64,000 nt of DNA from Variovorax boronicumulans (GCF_019352895.1 NZ_JAAAFX010000004.1:1449286-1513285), one strand, 5' to 3'. Shown: positions 20,588-30,102, numbered from the stretch's first letter. Program-made: numbers and translations. Notes: a model not told the origin generated them from the sequence alone.

Positions 20588-21385
20588 ATGACGATGCACA
20601 CGACCACCGCACGGGCGCTGTCCCTGCTCGCCCTGTGCGGCCTCGCACTGGTGGTCGAACCCGGCCACGCCGCCAGCCTGCAGGTGGCGCCGGTCACGCT
20701 CACACTGTCGCCGCGCCAGAACGCCGACGGGCTCTGGCTGAGCAACAGCGGCGATGCGCCGCTGCAGGCACAGGTCCGGATCTACCGCTGGACCCAGGTC
20801 GACGGGGAAGACCGGCTGGAGCCGACGCGCGACCTGACCCTCAGTCCACCGATGCTGCAGGTGGGCCCAGGCGAGCGGCAACTGGTGCGCGTGATCCGCC
20901 TCGGCCCGCCGCCGGACACGGTCGAGGCGAGCTACCGCGTGATCGTCGACGAACTGCCGGTGCCGGTCGCCGCCAATGCGCCGCCACGGCCCGGGCTCGA
21001 TTTCGTGCTGCGCTACTCGCTGCCGATGTTCCTGCGGCCGCTGTCCGACGCCGACCGCGCCGCGCCGGCCACGCCCGCCCCGCTGACCGCAACCCTGGTC
21101 GACGGCGGCGGCCAGATGCAACTCCAGCTCGAGAACCGGGGCACCGGACATGTTCAGATCGCCGACCTGGTGTTCATCGATCCTGCTGGCAAGCGCCTGG
21201 TGCTGCGCCAGGGCCTGGCAGGCTACGTGCTCCCGGGCGGAATCAAACGCTGGCCCGTGGCCAGCCCGGGCGGCATCGACGCCTTGCGCCGAGGCAGCTT
21301 CAAGGCGCGAATCAATGGCGCCCTGGAGGAAAGCGCGCTGCTGCCGTCCGAACCCACGCCGCCGCAGGCCAACGGCCCGCGCTGA
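20588..21385 (+). CDS. Periplasmic pilus assembly chaperone (PapD family)
   Basis: A 265-residue chaperone with an N-terminal signal peptide ending around GHAAS. The mature protein has the two immunoglobulin-like domains of PapD-type chaperones: ASLQVAPVTLTLSP at the start, a VRVIRLGPPP segment and LDFVLRYSLPMFLRP containing the family-typical domain-1 strand. It would hold the SCPU subunits in the periplasm by donor-strand complementation and deliver them to the usher. It starts 30 bases after the pilin stop. Confidence 0.9.
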   Translation: MTMHTTTARALSLLALCGLALVVEPGHAASLQVAPVTLTLSPRQNADGLWLSNSGDAPLQAQVRIYRWTQVDGEDRLEPTRDLTLSPPMLQVGPGERQLVRVIRLGPPPDTVEASYRVIVDELPVPVAANAPPRPGLDFVLRYSLPMFLRPLSDADRAAPATPAPLTATLVDGGGQMQLQLENRGTGHVQIADLVFIDPAGKRLVLRQGLAGYVLPGGIKRWPVASPGGIDALRRGSFKARINGALEESALLPSEPTPPQANGPR

Positions 21386-21396
21386 CGCGGTCACGC

Positions 21397-23757
21397 ATGG
21401 GCTGCCCGCACGCCGCCATCGTCGCCGTGCTGGCGGGGCTGTGCGGGCCCTGCTTCTCAGCAGCGCCGGTCGCGGTGCCGGAGGCCGGCGTCGCGCTCTA
21501 CCTCGAAGTCACGCTCAACCAGCGCACCAGCGCACAGTTGCAGCCCTTCGTGCTGCGTGACGGCCAACTGCACGCCACCGCGGGCACCTTGCGCGAACTC
21601 GGTTTCACACTGGACAAACAACCGGCCGATCGGCTGCTCGCACTGAGCGAACTGCAGGGCCTCGACATCGCCTTCGACAGCCGCCTTCAACGCGTGGCAT
21701 TGCAGGCTCCGATCGCGCTGCTGTCGCTGCCCACGACCCGGCTCGACGCCCGGCGCAGCAGCACGCCGACGCTGAGCCCCGAGGCACCCGGCGCGCTCTT
21801 CAACTACGACCTCTATGCCTCGCACGGCCGCGGCGGCAGCCAGTGGAACGCCGCGCACGAGACGCGCCTGTTCGGCTTCGGCGCCGGCATCGTGAGCCAG
21901 ACGATGCTCAACCGCGTGTTGCGCGCGGAAGGCCCTGGCGGCGACGCGTGGCACAGCCGATCCGTGCGGCTCGACACCCAGTGGCAGTTCGCCTGGCCCG
22001 AGCGCATGCTGACGCTGCAGCTCGGCGACAGCGTGAGCGGCGCGCTCGACTGGAGCCGTGCGCTGCGCATGGGCGGCGTGCGCATCGGCAGCGACTTCAG
22101 CCTGCAGCCCTACCGCGCCACCACGCCGCAGCCGGCCTTCTACGGCGAGGTCGCGGTGCCATCGACGGTCGAGCTCTACGTCAACGGCCTCAAGCAGTAC
22201 AGCGGCCAGGTGCCGCCCGGGCCTTTCGCGATCGACAGCCGGCCTGGCATCACTGGCGCCGGCCAGGCCCAGATCGTGATCAGCGACGCCTTCGGCCGCA
22301 CGCGCACGCTGACCCTGCCCTTCTACGGCACGCAGCAGCTGCTGGCTGCCGGCCTGAACGACTGGTCGGCGTCGCTCGGCCGGGTGCGCCTGGACTACGG
22401 CCAGAAATCTTTCTCCTACGACGGCGCGACGGTCATGAGCAGCAGCTGGCGCCACGGCTGGAGCGACCGCCTCACGCTCGAGGCGCATGCCGAAGGCGGT
22501 GCCGGCGTGCGCAACGGCGGCCTCGGCGGCCTGTGGCTGCTGGGCGCCGAAGGCACGGCCGGTGTGCTGCGCGCCTCGGCCGCGCATGGCGCGCTGAACG
22601 CCGACAGCGGGCACCAGTGGGCACTGGGCTACCAATGGAACCGCAACAGCCTGTTCGTCGACCTCCACACGCAGCACACGCGCGGCGACTACCGCGACAT
22701 CGCCTCGCGCTACGGCCAGCCACCCGCCAGCGTGAGCGACCGCGTCAGCACCGGCCTGAACCTGGCGCCGATCGGCAGCCTGGCGCTGAGCTATGTGCGG
22801 CTGGCCTATCCGCAGGGCGACGATGCGCGCTATGCCAGCGTCTCGTGGTCGCGCCAGCTCGGCGGTCGGCTGTCGCTCAGCGCCTCGCTGACCCGGCAAC
22901 TGAACGACCGTCGCAGCCTGGCGGTCTTCTTCGGCGCCAGCTGGTGCCTCGACGATGGCCTGTACGCCAGTGCGGCCATGCAGCGCGCCTACGGCCGTAC
23001 CGGCAGCAGCGCCGAAGTGTCGAGTCCGGTGCAGGGCGATGGCGGTGTGGGCTGGCGCACACAGGTGCGCAACGATGCAGGGCAGCCGGGCGCCCAGGCC
23101 GAGGCCAGCTGGCTGAATCGTTTCGGCCGCCTCGGCGTCGGCGCGGCGAGCTTCGCGGGCAGCAGCTACGGCTACGCGAGCGCGAGTGGCGCACTGGTCC
23201 TGATGAACGGCGGCCTGTTCGCCACGCGCGACATCAGCGACGGTTTCGCGGTCGTCAGCACCGACGGGCTGGTCGGCGTGCCGGTGAAACTGGAGAACCG
23301 CGTGGTCGGCACCACCGACGCCGACGGCCGGCTGCTCGTGACGCACCTCAATGCCTGGCAGTACAACCGGATCGGCATCGATCCGATGGACCTCCCGGCC
23401 AACGTGCGCGTGCGCGACACCGAACAGAACGCCACGCCGAGCGACCGCGCGGGCACGCTGGTGCACTTCGCGCTGCACCCCGTGCGTGCGGCCCTGCTGG
23501 TGGTCCACGACGCCCAGGGCCGGCCGCTGCCGATGGGCAGCCGTGCCACCGTCCTCGATGGCGGCGCACCGGCGACAGAGGCCATCGTCGGCTACGACGG
23601 CGAGCTCTACCTGGACGACCTCCCGACGCACAATCGGCTGAGGATCCGGCTGCCCGACAGCGGCACCGCCTGCGAACTTCGCTTCGAGCTGCCGCCCACG
23701 GCCGACGGCATCCAGCGGATCGGCCCCTTGACCTGCCTGACGGAGGCACGCCCCTGA
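21397..23757 (+). CDS. Fimbrial outer-membrane usher protein
   Basis: A 786-residue usher with a signal peptide ending at CFSAAP, an N-terminal chaperone-binding domain with LYLEVTLNQR, a beta-barrel region (about 150-650) with LQLGDSVSGA and the plug-type segment PAFYGEVAVPSTVELYVNG, and C-terminal domains from KLENRVVGTTDADGRLLV. Two cysteines near the C-terminus (ACELRF, LTCLTE) match the usual usher disulphide. It forms the pore through which subunits are assembled. It starts 11 bases after the chaperone stop; its stop overlaps the next start (TGATG). Confidence 0.92.
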   Translation: MGCPHAAIVAVLAGLCGPCFSAAPVAVPEAGVALYLEVTLNQRTSAQLQPFVLRDGQLHATAGTLRELGFTLDKQPADRLLALSELQGLDIAFDSRLQRVALQAPIALLSLPTTRLDARRSSTPTLSPEAPGALFNYDLYASHGRGGSQWNAAHETRLFGFGAGIVSQTMLNRVLRAEGPGGDAWHSRSVRLDTQWQFAWPERMLTLQLGDSVSGALDWSRALRMGGVRIGSDFSLQPYRATTPQPAFYGEVAVPSTVELYVNGLKQYSGQVPPGPFAIDSRPGITGAGQAQIVISDAFGRTRTLTLPFYGTQQLLAAGLNDWSASLGRVRLDYGQKSFSYDGATVMSSSWRHGWSDRLTLEAHAEGGAGVRNGGLGGLWLLGAEGTAGVLRASAAHGALNADSGHQWALGYQWNRNSLFVDLHTQHTRGDYRDIASRYGQPPASVSDRVSTGLNLAPIGSLALSYVRLAYPQGDDARYASVSWSRQLGGRLSLSASLTRQLNDRRSLAVFFGASWCLDDGLYASAAMQRAYGRTGSSAEVSSPVQGDGGVGWRTQVRNDAGQPGAQAEASWLNRFGRLGVGAASFAGSSYGYASASGALVLMNGGLFATRDISDGFAVVSTDGLVGVPVKLENRVVGTTDADGRLLVTHLNAWQYNRIGIDPMDLPANVRVRDTEQNATPSDRAGTLVHFALHPVRAALLVVHDAQGRPLPMGSRATVLDGGAPATEAIVGYDGELYLDDLPTHNRLRIRLPDSGTACELRFELPPTADGIQRIGPLTCLTEARP

Positions 23758-24755
23758 TGCGACGCTCGGCACTCTACGCACTCGCGCTGCTGACCCTGCT
23801 GGTGGCGCTCGCCGCGCCATCGACTGCCCGGGCGACGACCACCTGCACCGCCAGCATGAGCCCGCTGGCCTTCGGCAGCATCACCGACCCCGGGACGGCG
23901 AGCACCACCACGGCGACCCTGACCGTGCGTTGCGACACCCGCATCTCGCTGACCACGCTGGCGCGGGTCAAGGTGCGGATGTGCCTGGGCATCGGCAACG
24001 CCACCCAACCCCGCACGATGTCCGACGGGGGCACGCATTCGCTCAATTTCCAGATCTACAAGGACGCGCCCCGCACCCTGATCTGGGGCACGCGAACGGG
24101 GACGCCGAGCGCCTTGCTGCTCGACATGGAATACGACGTGACGCTGGCCGGCGGCAAGACCCAGAACATCACGGTCTACGCGGCCACCACCGCACAGTCG
24201 GCTGCCTGGGCCGGCAGCTACAGCGCGGACTACACCCTCAGCACGGCGCTCGACTACCGTTTCGACGAACCCCTGCTGGTCCTGCCCGCCCAGTATCCCG
24301 ACACCTGCACCACCGGCGGCGCGGGTGGCGGCACCAACGTGCCCTTCGGCTTCACCGTGTCGGCCTCGGTCCCGCGCAGTTGCACGCTGCTGGTGGGGGC
24401 AGACCTCGACTTCGGCCCCCACCCCGGCCCGATCGCTGCGGTGTACGACAACACGACCACGCTGAGCATGCAGTGCCGGGGCGGCACGCCCTGGACCCTG
24501 AGCCTGGACAACGGCAAGTACTTCGATAGCGGCACCCGCCGCATGCGCATCGACGGCACCGATTCGTACGTGCGCTACGGCCTGTACCACGACACCGGCC
24601 GCAGCCTCCCCTGGGGCCAGAGCGCCGGCGACACGCTGGCCGGCAGCGGGACCGGTGCGCTCGACACGCGCACGGTCTACGGGCGGGTCCCGTCCGGTCA
24701 GAACGTGCCGGCCGGCATCTACAGCGACACGGTCACCGCAACCATCACCTACTGA
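23757..24755 (+). CDS. Two-domain spore coat U protein, probable pilus tip subunit
   Basis: A 332-residue secreted protein with a signal peptide ending in STARA and two tandem SCPU domains: residues about 27-165 (CTASMSPLAFGSITDPG to LSTALDY) and about 185-332 (GFTVSASVPRSCTLLVGADL to TVTATITY). Both carry the paired cysteines and the VYGRVPS-type ending. In Csu-type systems a two-domain subunit is the tip adhesin, which is the likely role here as the last gene of the operon. Translation is coupled to the usher by a one-base overlap. Confidence 0.88.
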   Translation: MRRSALYALALLTLLVALAAPSTARATTTCTASMSPLAFGSITDPGTASTTTATLTVRCDTRISLTTLARVKVRMCLGIGNATQPRTMSDGGTHSLNFQIYKDAPRTLIWGTRTGTPSALLLDMEYDVTLAGGKTQNITVYAATTAQSAAWAGSYSADYTLSTALDYRFDEPLLVLPAQYPDTCTTGGAGGGTNVPFGFTVSASVPRSCTLLVGADLDFGPHPGPIAAVYDNTTTLSMQCRGGTPWTLSLDNGKYFDSGTRRMRIDGTDSYVRYGLYHDTGRSLPWGQSAGDTLAGSGTGALDTRTVYGRVPSGQNVPAGIYSDTVTATITY

Positions 24756-24941
24756 GTTTCATGACGGTTTCTGTCCGCCACGCGGTTGTCGGCCAGAAAG
24801 CAGCACGATCCGTGAACTGCTTCCAGCGGGATGACAAACGTTAACCAAAAAGAATACATTCCGTTTCTAGAATCCGCCCGCGCCGGGGCGGAGGCCCTTT
24901 CCGCAATTGGTTCAACAACAGCGAAAAAACGGGGTTAGAAA

Positions 24942-25640
24942 ATGGAACACAGCACCTTCAAGAAGTGGTCAGCCGAGTTCATCGGGACCTTCTGGCTCAC
25001 CTTCGGCGGCTGCGGCAGCGCCGTGCTCGCGGCGGCCTTTCCGGAGCTCGGCATCGGCTTCGCCGGTGTCGCGCTGGCCTTCGGGCTGACGGTGGTGACC
25101 GGCGCCTATGCGCTGGGCCCGATCTCGGGGGGCCATTTCAACCCCGCGGTGTCGGTCGGTCTGGTGGTCGGGGGGCGCTTCAAGGCCTCGCAGCTGCCGG
25201 GCTACGTGATCGCGCAGGTGCTTGGCGCGATCGTCGCGGCCGGCGTGCTGTACCTGATCGCCACCGGCAAGCCCGGTGCCGACATCGGCGGCTTCGCCAC
25301 CAATGGCTATGGCGAGCATTCGCCGGGCAAGTTCAACATGGTAGCGGCGCTGATCACCGAGGTGGTGCTCACCGCGATCTTCCTGATCGTGATCCTCGGC
25401 GCCACGGCCAAGCGCGCGGCCGCGGGCTTCGGCGGCCTGGCGATCGGCCTGTGCCTGACGCTGATCCACCTGATCTCGATCCCGGTGACCAACACCTCGG
25501 TCAATCCGGCGCGCAGCACCGGCCCGGCGCTGTTCGGACCGTCGTACGCGGTGTCCGAACTGTGGCTGTTCTGGGTGGCGCCGATCGCCGGCGCCGTGAT
25601 CGGCGCGCTGATCTACAACGCGCTGCTCAAGGACGAGTGA
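24942..25640 (+). CDS. aqpZ: Aquaporin Z
   Basis: A 232-residue water channel of the MIP family with six membrane helices and two half-helices. Both NPA boxes are present: HFNPAVSVG in the first half and [12 protein letters not shown] in the second, with the downstream arginine of the selectivity filter. The N-terminal [22 protein letters not shown] and the 24-30 kDa size fit AqpZ rather than glycerol facilitators, which have larger loops. It stands alone between the pilus operon and a convergent small exported-protein gene. Confidence 0.95.
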   Translation: MEHSTFKKWSAEFIGTFWLTFGGCGSAVLAAAFPELGIGFAGVALAFGLTVVTGAYALGPISGGHFNPAVSVGLVVGGRFKASQLPGYVIAQVLGAIVAAGVLYLIATGKPGADIGGFATNGYGEHSPGKFNMVAALITEVVLTAIFLIVILGATAKRAAAGFGGLAIGLCLTLIHLISIPVTNTSVNPARSTGPALFGPSYAVSELWLFWVAPIAGAVIGALIYNALLKDE

Positions 25641-25653
25641 AGCCCGGGGTGGC

Positions 25654-25995
25654 TCAGCTGCCCGTGGCCGATTGCACGCGCGGCATCGCGGTCGACTGGC
25701 CGATCGACTCGGTGCCGGTCGGGTGGCTCGCCTGCACGGCGCCGCGGTAGACCTCGTCGGGCGACACGTTCGACGTCGGCATCGGCATCGCGGTCGACTG
25801 CCCGATCGATTCGGTGCCGGTGGGGTGCGATGCGGCGATGGCGCCGGCCTGCACCTGGGCATTGGTCGGCGAATTCATCAGCAGCGGATGAAAGTCCGAA
25901 CCGTCGGTCGTCTCGGCCGAGGCCATGCCCGCGCCCAGGGCGGCGAGCGTGACGAAGGCGGTGGTGGCGAGGCGGCGTGTGAGGGATGCGGTCAT
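25654..25995 (-). CDS. Small exported protein with a duplicated 17-residue unit
   Basis: A 113-residue exported protein with a signal peptide of about 27 residues ending in GMASAE. The mature part contains the sequence ASHPTGTESIGQSTAMP twice, at about residues 54-70 and 88-104, both in frame, the second followed by a short tail. It has no recognised enzyme motif and resembles the DUF4148-like small secreted proteins of Burkholderiales only in general layout. It is downstream of the two-component system on the same strand and might belong to its regulon, an inference from position only. An AGGAGACAACC ribosome site precedes the start. Confidence 0.75.
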   Translation of the reverse strand: MTASLTRRLATTAFVTLAALGAGMASAETTDGSDFHPLLMNSPTNAQVQAGAIAASHPTGTESIGQSTAMPMPTSNVSPDEVYRGAVQASHPTGTESIGQSTAMPRVQSATGS

Positions 25996-26108
25996 GGTTG
26001 TCTCCTGAAGGAGGAAGAGAAGGACCGGCGCCGCGGGGCGGAATGCCCCGTGGTCGGCCTTCGCCCACTCTAGGCCGCCAGAATGAGCCCTGAATGAGCA
26101 AGCCGCCC

Positions 26109-27491
26109 TCAGGCCGGCATGTGCACCCGTGCGATCAGCCCCGTCGCCGCCAGGGCTTCGACCTCTCTCTCGTCGCACCGGTTGCGCAACTCGATGCGCA
26201 GCCCGTGCCGATGCGCCGCGGCCTGCGCGATGGCCAGGCCCAGCCCGCTGCCGCCTGCGGCGGTGCCGGCCACCCGGTAGAAGCGGTCGAACACCCGCTC
26301 GATGCAGTCGGGCGGAATGCCCGGCCCGCTGTCCACCACGTCCACCACCACCGTGCCGCCGGGCACGCGGTGCAGCCGCACGTCGACCGTGCCGCCTTCG
26401 GGCGTGTAGCGCAGCGCGTTGTCGATCAGGTTGTCGAACAGGCTGCGCAACGCGCTGGTGGAGGCCACCAGCACCAGCGCGGCCCGGCCGTCGAAGCCGA
26501 CATCGATGCGGCGCTGGTCGGCCAGCGGCATCAGCTGGCTCACGCTGTCGCGCAGCAGCACGGCGATGTTGACCGGCTCGGTGGCGCCGTCCGCCTGTGC
26601 ATCGTCCTGGCGCGACATGCGCAGCAACTGCTCGATCAGGTGCTGGGCACGCAGCACGCCGGCCTCGAGCTGCGCGAAGCGCTCGCTCGCCTCGCCGTCG
26701 GGCACGTGGCCGCGCAGGTTGTCGATCTGCAGGCCGATCGCGGCCATCGGCGTGCGCAGCTCGTGCGCCGCCTCCTGCACGAAGCGGCGCTGGGTCTGCA
26801 TCACGCCGCGCGTGCGCGCCAGCAGGCTGTTGAAGGCCTCGACCAGCGGCGCGATCTCCTCGGGCACGCGGTCCGGCGAGACGCCCGCCGGACTGCGCTC
26901 GTCCTGCCGCGCCACATCGCGTGCCACGGCGCGCAGCGAACGCGAGGCGCCCGAAACGATGGCCCACAGGATCCAGAACGCCACCGGCAACAGCAGCAGG
27001 ATCGGCAGGCCTTCGAGCAGCGCGCGCTGCAGCACCCGGCCCTGGCGGTAGGCCTCGCTCTGCAGCACCTGCACGCGCGGCAGCGCGGGGTCCTCGGCGG
27101 GCGCGGTGTAGACGCGCCAGGCCACCGACTCGTCGTTGCCGGTGCGCGCCTCGCCGAAGCCGCTGTCCGAGCGCAGCGGCGAGGCGAGCGCCGACAGCGA
27201 ACTCGCGATCAGGCGCGTGCCGTCCGGGCTCCAGAGCTGCACCACCACCGCCCCATGGCGCTGCACGTCGTCGATGCTCAACGGCACCAGCGCCGAAGCC
27301 ATGGGGTGCGCCGCCTGCGACAGCGCCACCCGCTGCATCTGCTCGTCGAGGAAGTGGTGGACCAGCCGGCCGAAGGCCAGGTAGGAGTAGCCGGCGGTCG
27401 CTGCCATGGCCAGCAAGTGCAGCACCACCAGCCCGCGCAGCAGGCGACGGCGCAGCGAGGGCGCGCTCTGGAATGGCGCGTCGGCCGTCAT
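26109..27491 (-). CDS. Sensor histidine kinase (QseC/OmpR-partner type)
   Basis: A 460-residue membrane kinase. It has a membrane helix at about residues 18-40, a periplasmic sensor loop, a second helix at about 160-182, a HAMP-like linker, the phospho-accepting H243 in VQEAAHELRTPMAAI, the N box SLFDNLIDNALRYT, and G boxes VDSGPGIP and GSGLGLAIA. The layout matches QseC/TctE-type sensors. Its start overlaps the stop of the response-regulator gene by four bases. The signal is not known. Confidence 0.92.
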   Translation of the reverse strand: MTADAPFQSAPSLRRRLLRGLVVLHLLAMAATAGYSYLAFGRLVHHFLDEQMQRVALSQAAHPMASALVPLSIDDVQRHGAVVVQLWSPDGTRLIASSLSALASPLRSDSGFGEARTGNDESVAWRVYTAPAEDPALPRVQVLQSEAYRQGRVLQRALLEGLPILLLLPVAFWILWAIVSGASRSLRAVARDVARQDERSPAGVSPDRVPEEIAPLVEAFNSLLARTRGVMQTQRRFVQEAAHELRTPMAAIGLQIDNLRGHVPDGEASERFAQLEAGVLRAQHLIEQLLRMSRQDDAQADGATEPVNIAVLLRDSVSQLMPLADQRRIDVGFDGRAALVLVASTSALRSLFDNLIDNALRYTPEGGTVDVRLHRVPGGTVVVDVVDSGPGIPPDCIERVFDRFYRVAGTAAGGSGLGLAIAQAAAHRHGLRIELRNRCDEREVEALAATGLIARVHMPA

Positions 27492-28147
27492 GCTGCCGCC
27501 ACCCGCCAGCCCAGGCCGCGCACGTTGCGGATCGCGTCGGGGCCGAGCTTGCGGCGCATGCCGTAGATCAGTACGTCGACCGCGTTGCTGCTGACCTCCT
27601 CGCCCCAGCCGTAGATGCGGTGCTCGAGCTGCTCGCGCGACAGGATCGCACCGGGCCGCTCGAGCAGCGCATGCAGCAGCGCGAATTCGCGCGCGGTGAG
27701 CGCCTCCCGCACGCCCGCGACCAGCACCTCGCGCGTGCCCAGGTCGAGCTGCAGCGCGGGGGTGCCGATCAGCGACTGGGCGGCGCCGTCGCGCCGCCGC
27801 ACCACCGCGCGCATGCGGGCCATGAGCTCGCGGAAGGCGAAGGGCTTGAGCAGGTAGTCGTCGGCGCCCAGGTCGAGCGCGTCGATACGGTCCTCGAGGC
27901 CGCCGCGCGCGGTCAGCACCACGATCGGCGTCACGTCGCCGCGCGCTCGGGCGCGGCGCAGCACGTCGGTGCCGTCGCGCTCCGGCAGGCCCAGGTCGAG
28001 CAGCACGCAGGCGTAGCCGCCGTCGTCCAGCGCGCTCTGTGCCAAGCTGCCGTCGCGCACCCAGTCGACCGACCAGCCCGCGCCCTCGAGCGCCTGCCGC
28101 AGGCTGCGGCCGATCATCTCGTCGTCTTCGACCAGCAAGGTGCGCAT
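27488..28147 (-). CDS. OmpR-family response regulator
   Basis: A 219-residue two-domain regulator. The receiver domain has the acidic pocket E7-D8-D9, the phospho-acceptor D51 in CVLLDLGLPERDG and the conserved lysine in YLLKPFAF. The C-terminal winged helix has LTAREFALLHALLERPGAILSR (in parts) and VLIYGMRRKLG, typical of the QseB/TctD group. It is the first gene of the pair with the overlapping kinase gene. Its targets are unknown; the small exported-protein gene downstream is a candidate. Confidence 0.93.
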   Translation of the reverse strand: MRTLLVEDDEMIGRSLRQALEGAGWSVDWVRDGSLAQSALDDGGYACVLLDLGLPERDGTDVLRRARARGDVTPIVVLTARGGLEDRIDALDLGADDYLLKPFAFRELMARMRAVVRRRDGAAQSLIGTPALQLDLGTREVLVAGVREALTAREFALLHALLERPGAILSREQLEHRIYGWGEEVSSNAVDVLIYGMRRKLGPDAIRNVRGLGWRVAAA

Positions 28148-28216
28148 CGGGATCTCCAGTGAGAAGCCGAAGGCTAGGCGCCGATTCTTAGAGGAGGCTG
28201 AGAGCCCCCGCAGGCC

Positions 28217-29029
28217 TCAGAACTTCTCGTGCGCGCCCAGGTAGCGCCACTGGCCCACCGGCAGGTTGCCCAGCACCACGCGGCCGATGCGGATGCGCTT
28301 GAGGCCCACCACCTTCAGGCCGACCTGCTCGCACATGCGACGGATCTGGCGCTTCTTGCCCTCGGTCAGGATGAAGCGCAACTGCTCGGGGTTCTGCCAG
28401 TCGACGCGCGCCGGCTTGAGCGGCTGGCCGTCCAGGCTCAGTCCGTGGCGCAGCCGCGCCAGCATCGCGGGCGGAAACACGCGCTGCACGTCGGTCGTGA
28501 CGTCGCCGTGCGCCCCGGGGCCGCCGGTGGCGCCGGCCTGCGGCGACCAGGTCACGCGCACCAGGTATTCCTTCTCGATGCCCGAGTCCTCGCCGATCAG
28601 CTGGCGCGCCACGCGGCCGTCCTGGGTGAGCACCAGCAGACCCACCGAGTCGATGTCGAGCCGGCCGGCCGGCGCGAGGCCGCGCAGTTGCGGCGGCGAG
28701 AAACGGTGGGTGCTGGTGTCTTCGCGCCAATGGGTGCGCGGGTTGATCAGCATCACGGCCGGCTCGTGGCCGTCCTCGGCCTGGCCGCTCACGTAGCCCA
28801 TGGGCTTGTGCAGCAGGATCGTGACCTGCTGCGCCTGCTGGCCATGGGCGCGCTTGTCGACCTCCACGCGGTCGGCCGGCGTGACCTTCACGCCCATCTC
28901 GGCCGGCTGGCCGTTGACCCGGACCCAGCCCTGCGCGATCCAGTCGTCGGCCTCGCGGCGCGAGCAGATGCCGAGTTCGGCCATGCGTTTGTTGAGTCGG
29001 ACGGGTTCGGAAGTGTTTGGCGCTGTCAT
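28217..29029 (-). CDS. Pseudouridine synthase (RsuA/RluB/RluF family)
   Basis: A 270-residue enzyme that isomerises uridine in rRNA to pseudouridine. The N-terminal S4 RNA-binding domain is seen in VRLNKRMAELGICSRREADDWI, followed by the catalytic domain with ILLHKPMGYVSGQ and the catalytic aspartate in APAGRLDIDSVGLLVLTQDG. The later GKKRQIRRMCEQVGLKV segment is also typical. The VSGQAEDGHEPAV segment is closest to RluF-type enzymes, but the exact target nucleotide is not assured. It stands alone as a single gene. Confidence 0.92.
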   Translation of the reverse strand: MTAPNTSEPVRLNKRMAELGICSRREADDWIAQGWVRVNGQPAEMGVKVTPADRVEVDKRAHGQQAQQVTILLHKPMGYVSGQAEDGHEPAVMLINPRTHWREDTSTHRFSPPQLRGLAPAGRLDIDSVGLLVLTQDGRVARQLIGEDSGIEKEYLVRVTWSPQAGATGGPGAHGDVTTDVQRVFPPAMLARLRHGLSLDGQPLKPARVDWQNPEQLRFILTEGKKRQIRRMCEQVGLKVVGLKRIRIGRVVLGNLPVGQWRYLGAHEKF

Positions 29030-29081
29030 GTCGGGCGCCAGTCTACCGTCCGGCCCCGCAGCGGCGCGCGGCGCGGGCCGC

Positions 29082-29306
29082 TCAGATCTGGTCGGCTTCC
29101 TGCAGCGCGGGCGCCTGTCGGCTCACGCGCGGGATGCCCAGGTAGCGGCACACCGCCTGCGTCGAATCGCCGGCGGCGCACACGGCGCTGCGCAGCCGGG
29201 TCTCGGTCACGGCGAAGGTTCGCGTCCAGTAGCGGACCTCGCGGGGTTCTTCAAGGTTGATCCAGCCCGTGTCGCGCGGGCTGCGAACGTCGAGTTCGTA
29301 GGCCAT
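29082..29306 (-). CDS. DUF3606-like small protein
   Basis: A 74-residue protein, MAYELDVRSPRDTG at the start, with an RYWTRTFAVTETRLRSAV core that resembles DUF3606 proteins, short predicted helical proteins with no assigned role. The tail reads VCRYLGIPRVSR. The ATG at 29306 is chosen because the core fits the family from that point; longer frames add low-complexity sequence. No neighbour gives a strong functional clue. Confidence 0.68.
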   Translation of the reverse strand: MAYELDVRSPRDTGWINLEEPREVRYWTRTFAVTETRLRSAVCAAGDSTQAVCRYLGIPRVSRQAPALQEADQI

Positions 29307-29509
29307 CTCAGTGTCTCCGTCGTTTGCGTCAATGCGCAGGAACTTTCCCCTGCGGGAAGGCGCGGCGCGACAGGACGAAACGGATCGACGTTGCAGGATG
29401 TGTCCGACACGGCGCGACGCGCGCCGAAGTGCACGGCCAGGCCCGCGATGGCCAGCGGGATGAAGACCGTGCCGAGCGCGCAGAGCGCCCGCAGCCATTC
29501 ACCCGCCAT
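29207..29509 (-). CDS. Possible small membrane protein
   Basis: An open frame of 100 residues whose ATG lies within the last codons of the preceding hypothetical gene (ATGGCGGGTGA), giving possible coupled translation. The first 40 residues include one convincing membrane helix (LCALGTVFIPLAIAGLAV). However, the last third overlaps the start of the DUF3606-like gene in another frame, so either this frame is not expressed or that overlap is real. Low confidence. Confidence 0.3.
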   Translation of the reverse strand: MAGEWLRALCALGTVFIPLAIAGLAVHFGARRAVSDTSCNVDPFRPVAPRLPAGESSCALTQTTETLRWPTNSTFAARATRAGSTLKNPARSATGREPSP

Positions 29510-29858
29510 GGGCCACACCGCAGCGCCGCAGGTGGGCGCGCCAGCTGGTCAAGGCACCGATCTCGCCGTCGGGCACGCAGTCGAGCAGGCAATGCAGCAC
29601 CTCGGCATAGCGCGCGAACGGCAGCCGGACCATCAGCCTCACCCGGGGCGCAGTCGTCGCCCAGGCGGCCCCGGTGTGCAGCAGCGGCTCGCAGCGCAGC
29701 ACGCCCACGCCCTGGCACGCGGCCAGCGCGCGCCGCACGCGGCAGGCATCGACCGAGGCGACGGTCACATCGAGCACCTGGAACACCGTCTCGCCGACGG
29801 CAGCGGCGGCGGAGGCGGAAATGGCGCCGGGAGGTTCCCGGTAAGCGGCATAAGCCAT
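29499..29858 (-). CDS. Hypothetical protein
   Basis: A 119-residue protein starting MAYAAYREPPG. It has a ferredoxin-like alternation of strands and helices: ETVFQVLDVTVASVDACRVRRAL, then VRLMVRLPFARYAEVLHCLL. I do not recognise the family. It has no signal peptide or membrane helix. The start at 29858 is chosen because sequence before it is low-complexity. It is upstream of, and possibly co-transcribed with, the DUF3606-like gene. Confidence 0.55.
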   Translation of the reverse strand: MAYAAYREPPGAISASAAAAVGETVFQVLDVTVASVDACRVRRALAACQGVGVLRCEPLLHTGAAWATTAPRVRLMVRLPFARYAEVLHCLLDCVPDGEIGALTSWRAHLRRCGVAHGG

Positions 29859-30102
29859 GAGGGTCCTGCTTGGAAAAGAACAGGCATCCAGTGTCGGCAC
29901 GGGCCCGTCAAAACGGTGCAAAGCTTGGGGCGGGCGGTGCAAAGGCGGTGTAAATGCCCGCCGGCACCCGTGCCTACAGCGAATCAGGCGATTGCCGTCC
30001 CGTGGCACGCGGGGTAGCCTCGAAGATCGTGGCTTCGCCTCTCTTCTTTCCCCTGCACCGCCTCATGCCCGCCGGCCCTCTCCCCTTCGGAGCGCACGCC
30101 CC

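Noticed and set aside
29329-29718. Minus-strand frame overlapping the hypothetical gene at 29499-29858
   Set aside because: It is out of frame with the better candidate and reads as Arg/Ala-rich low-complexity sequence.
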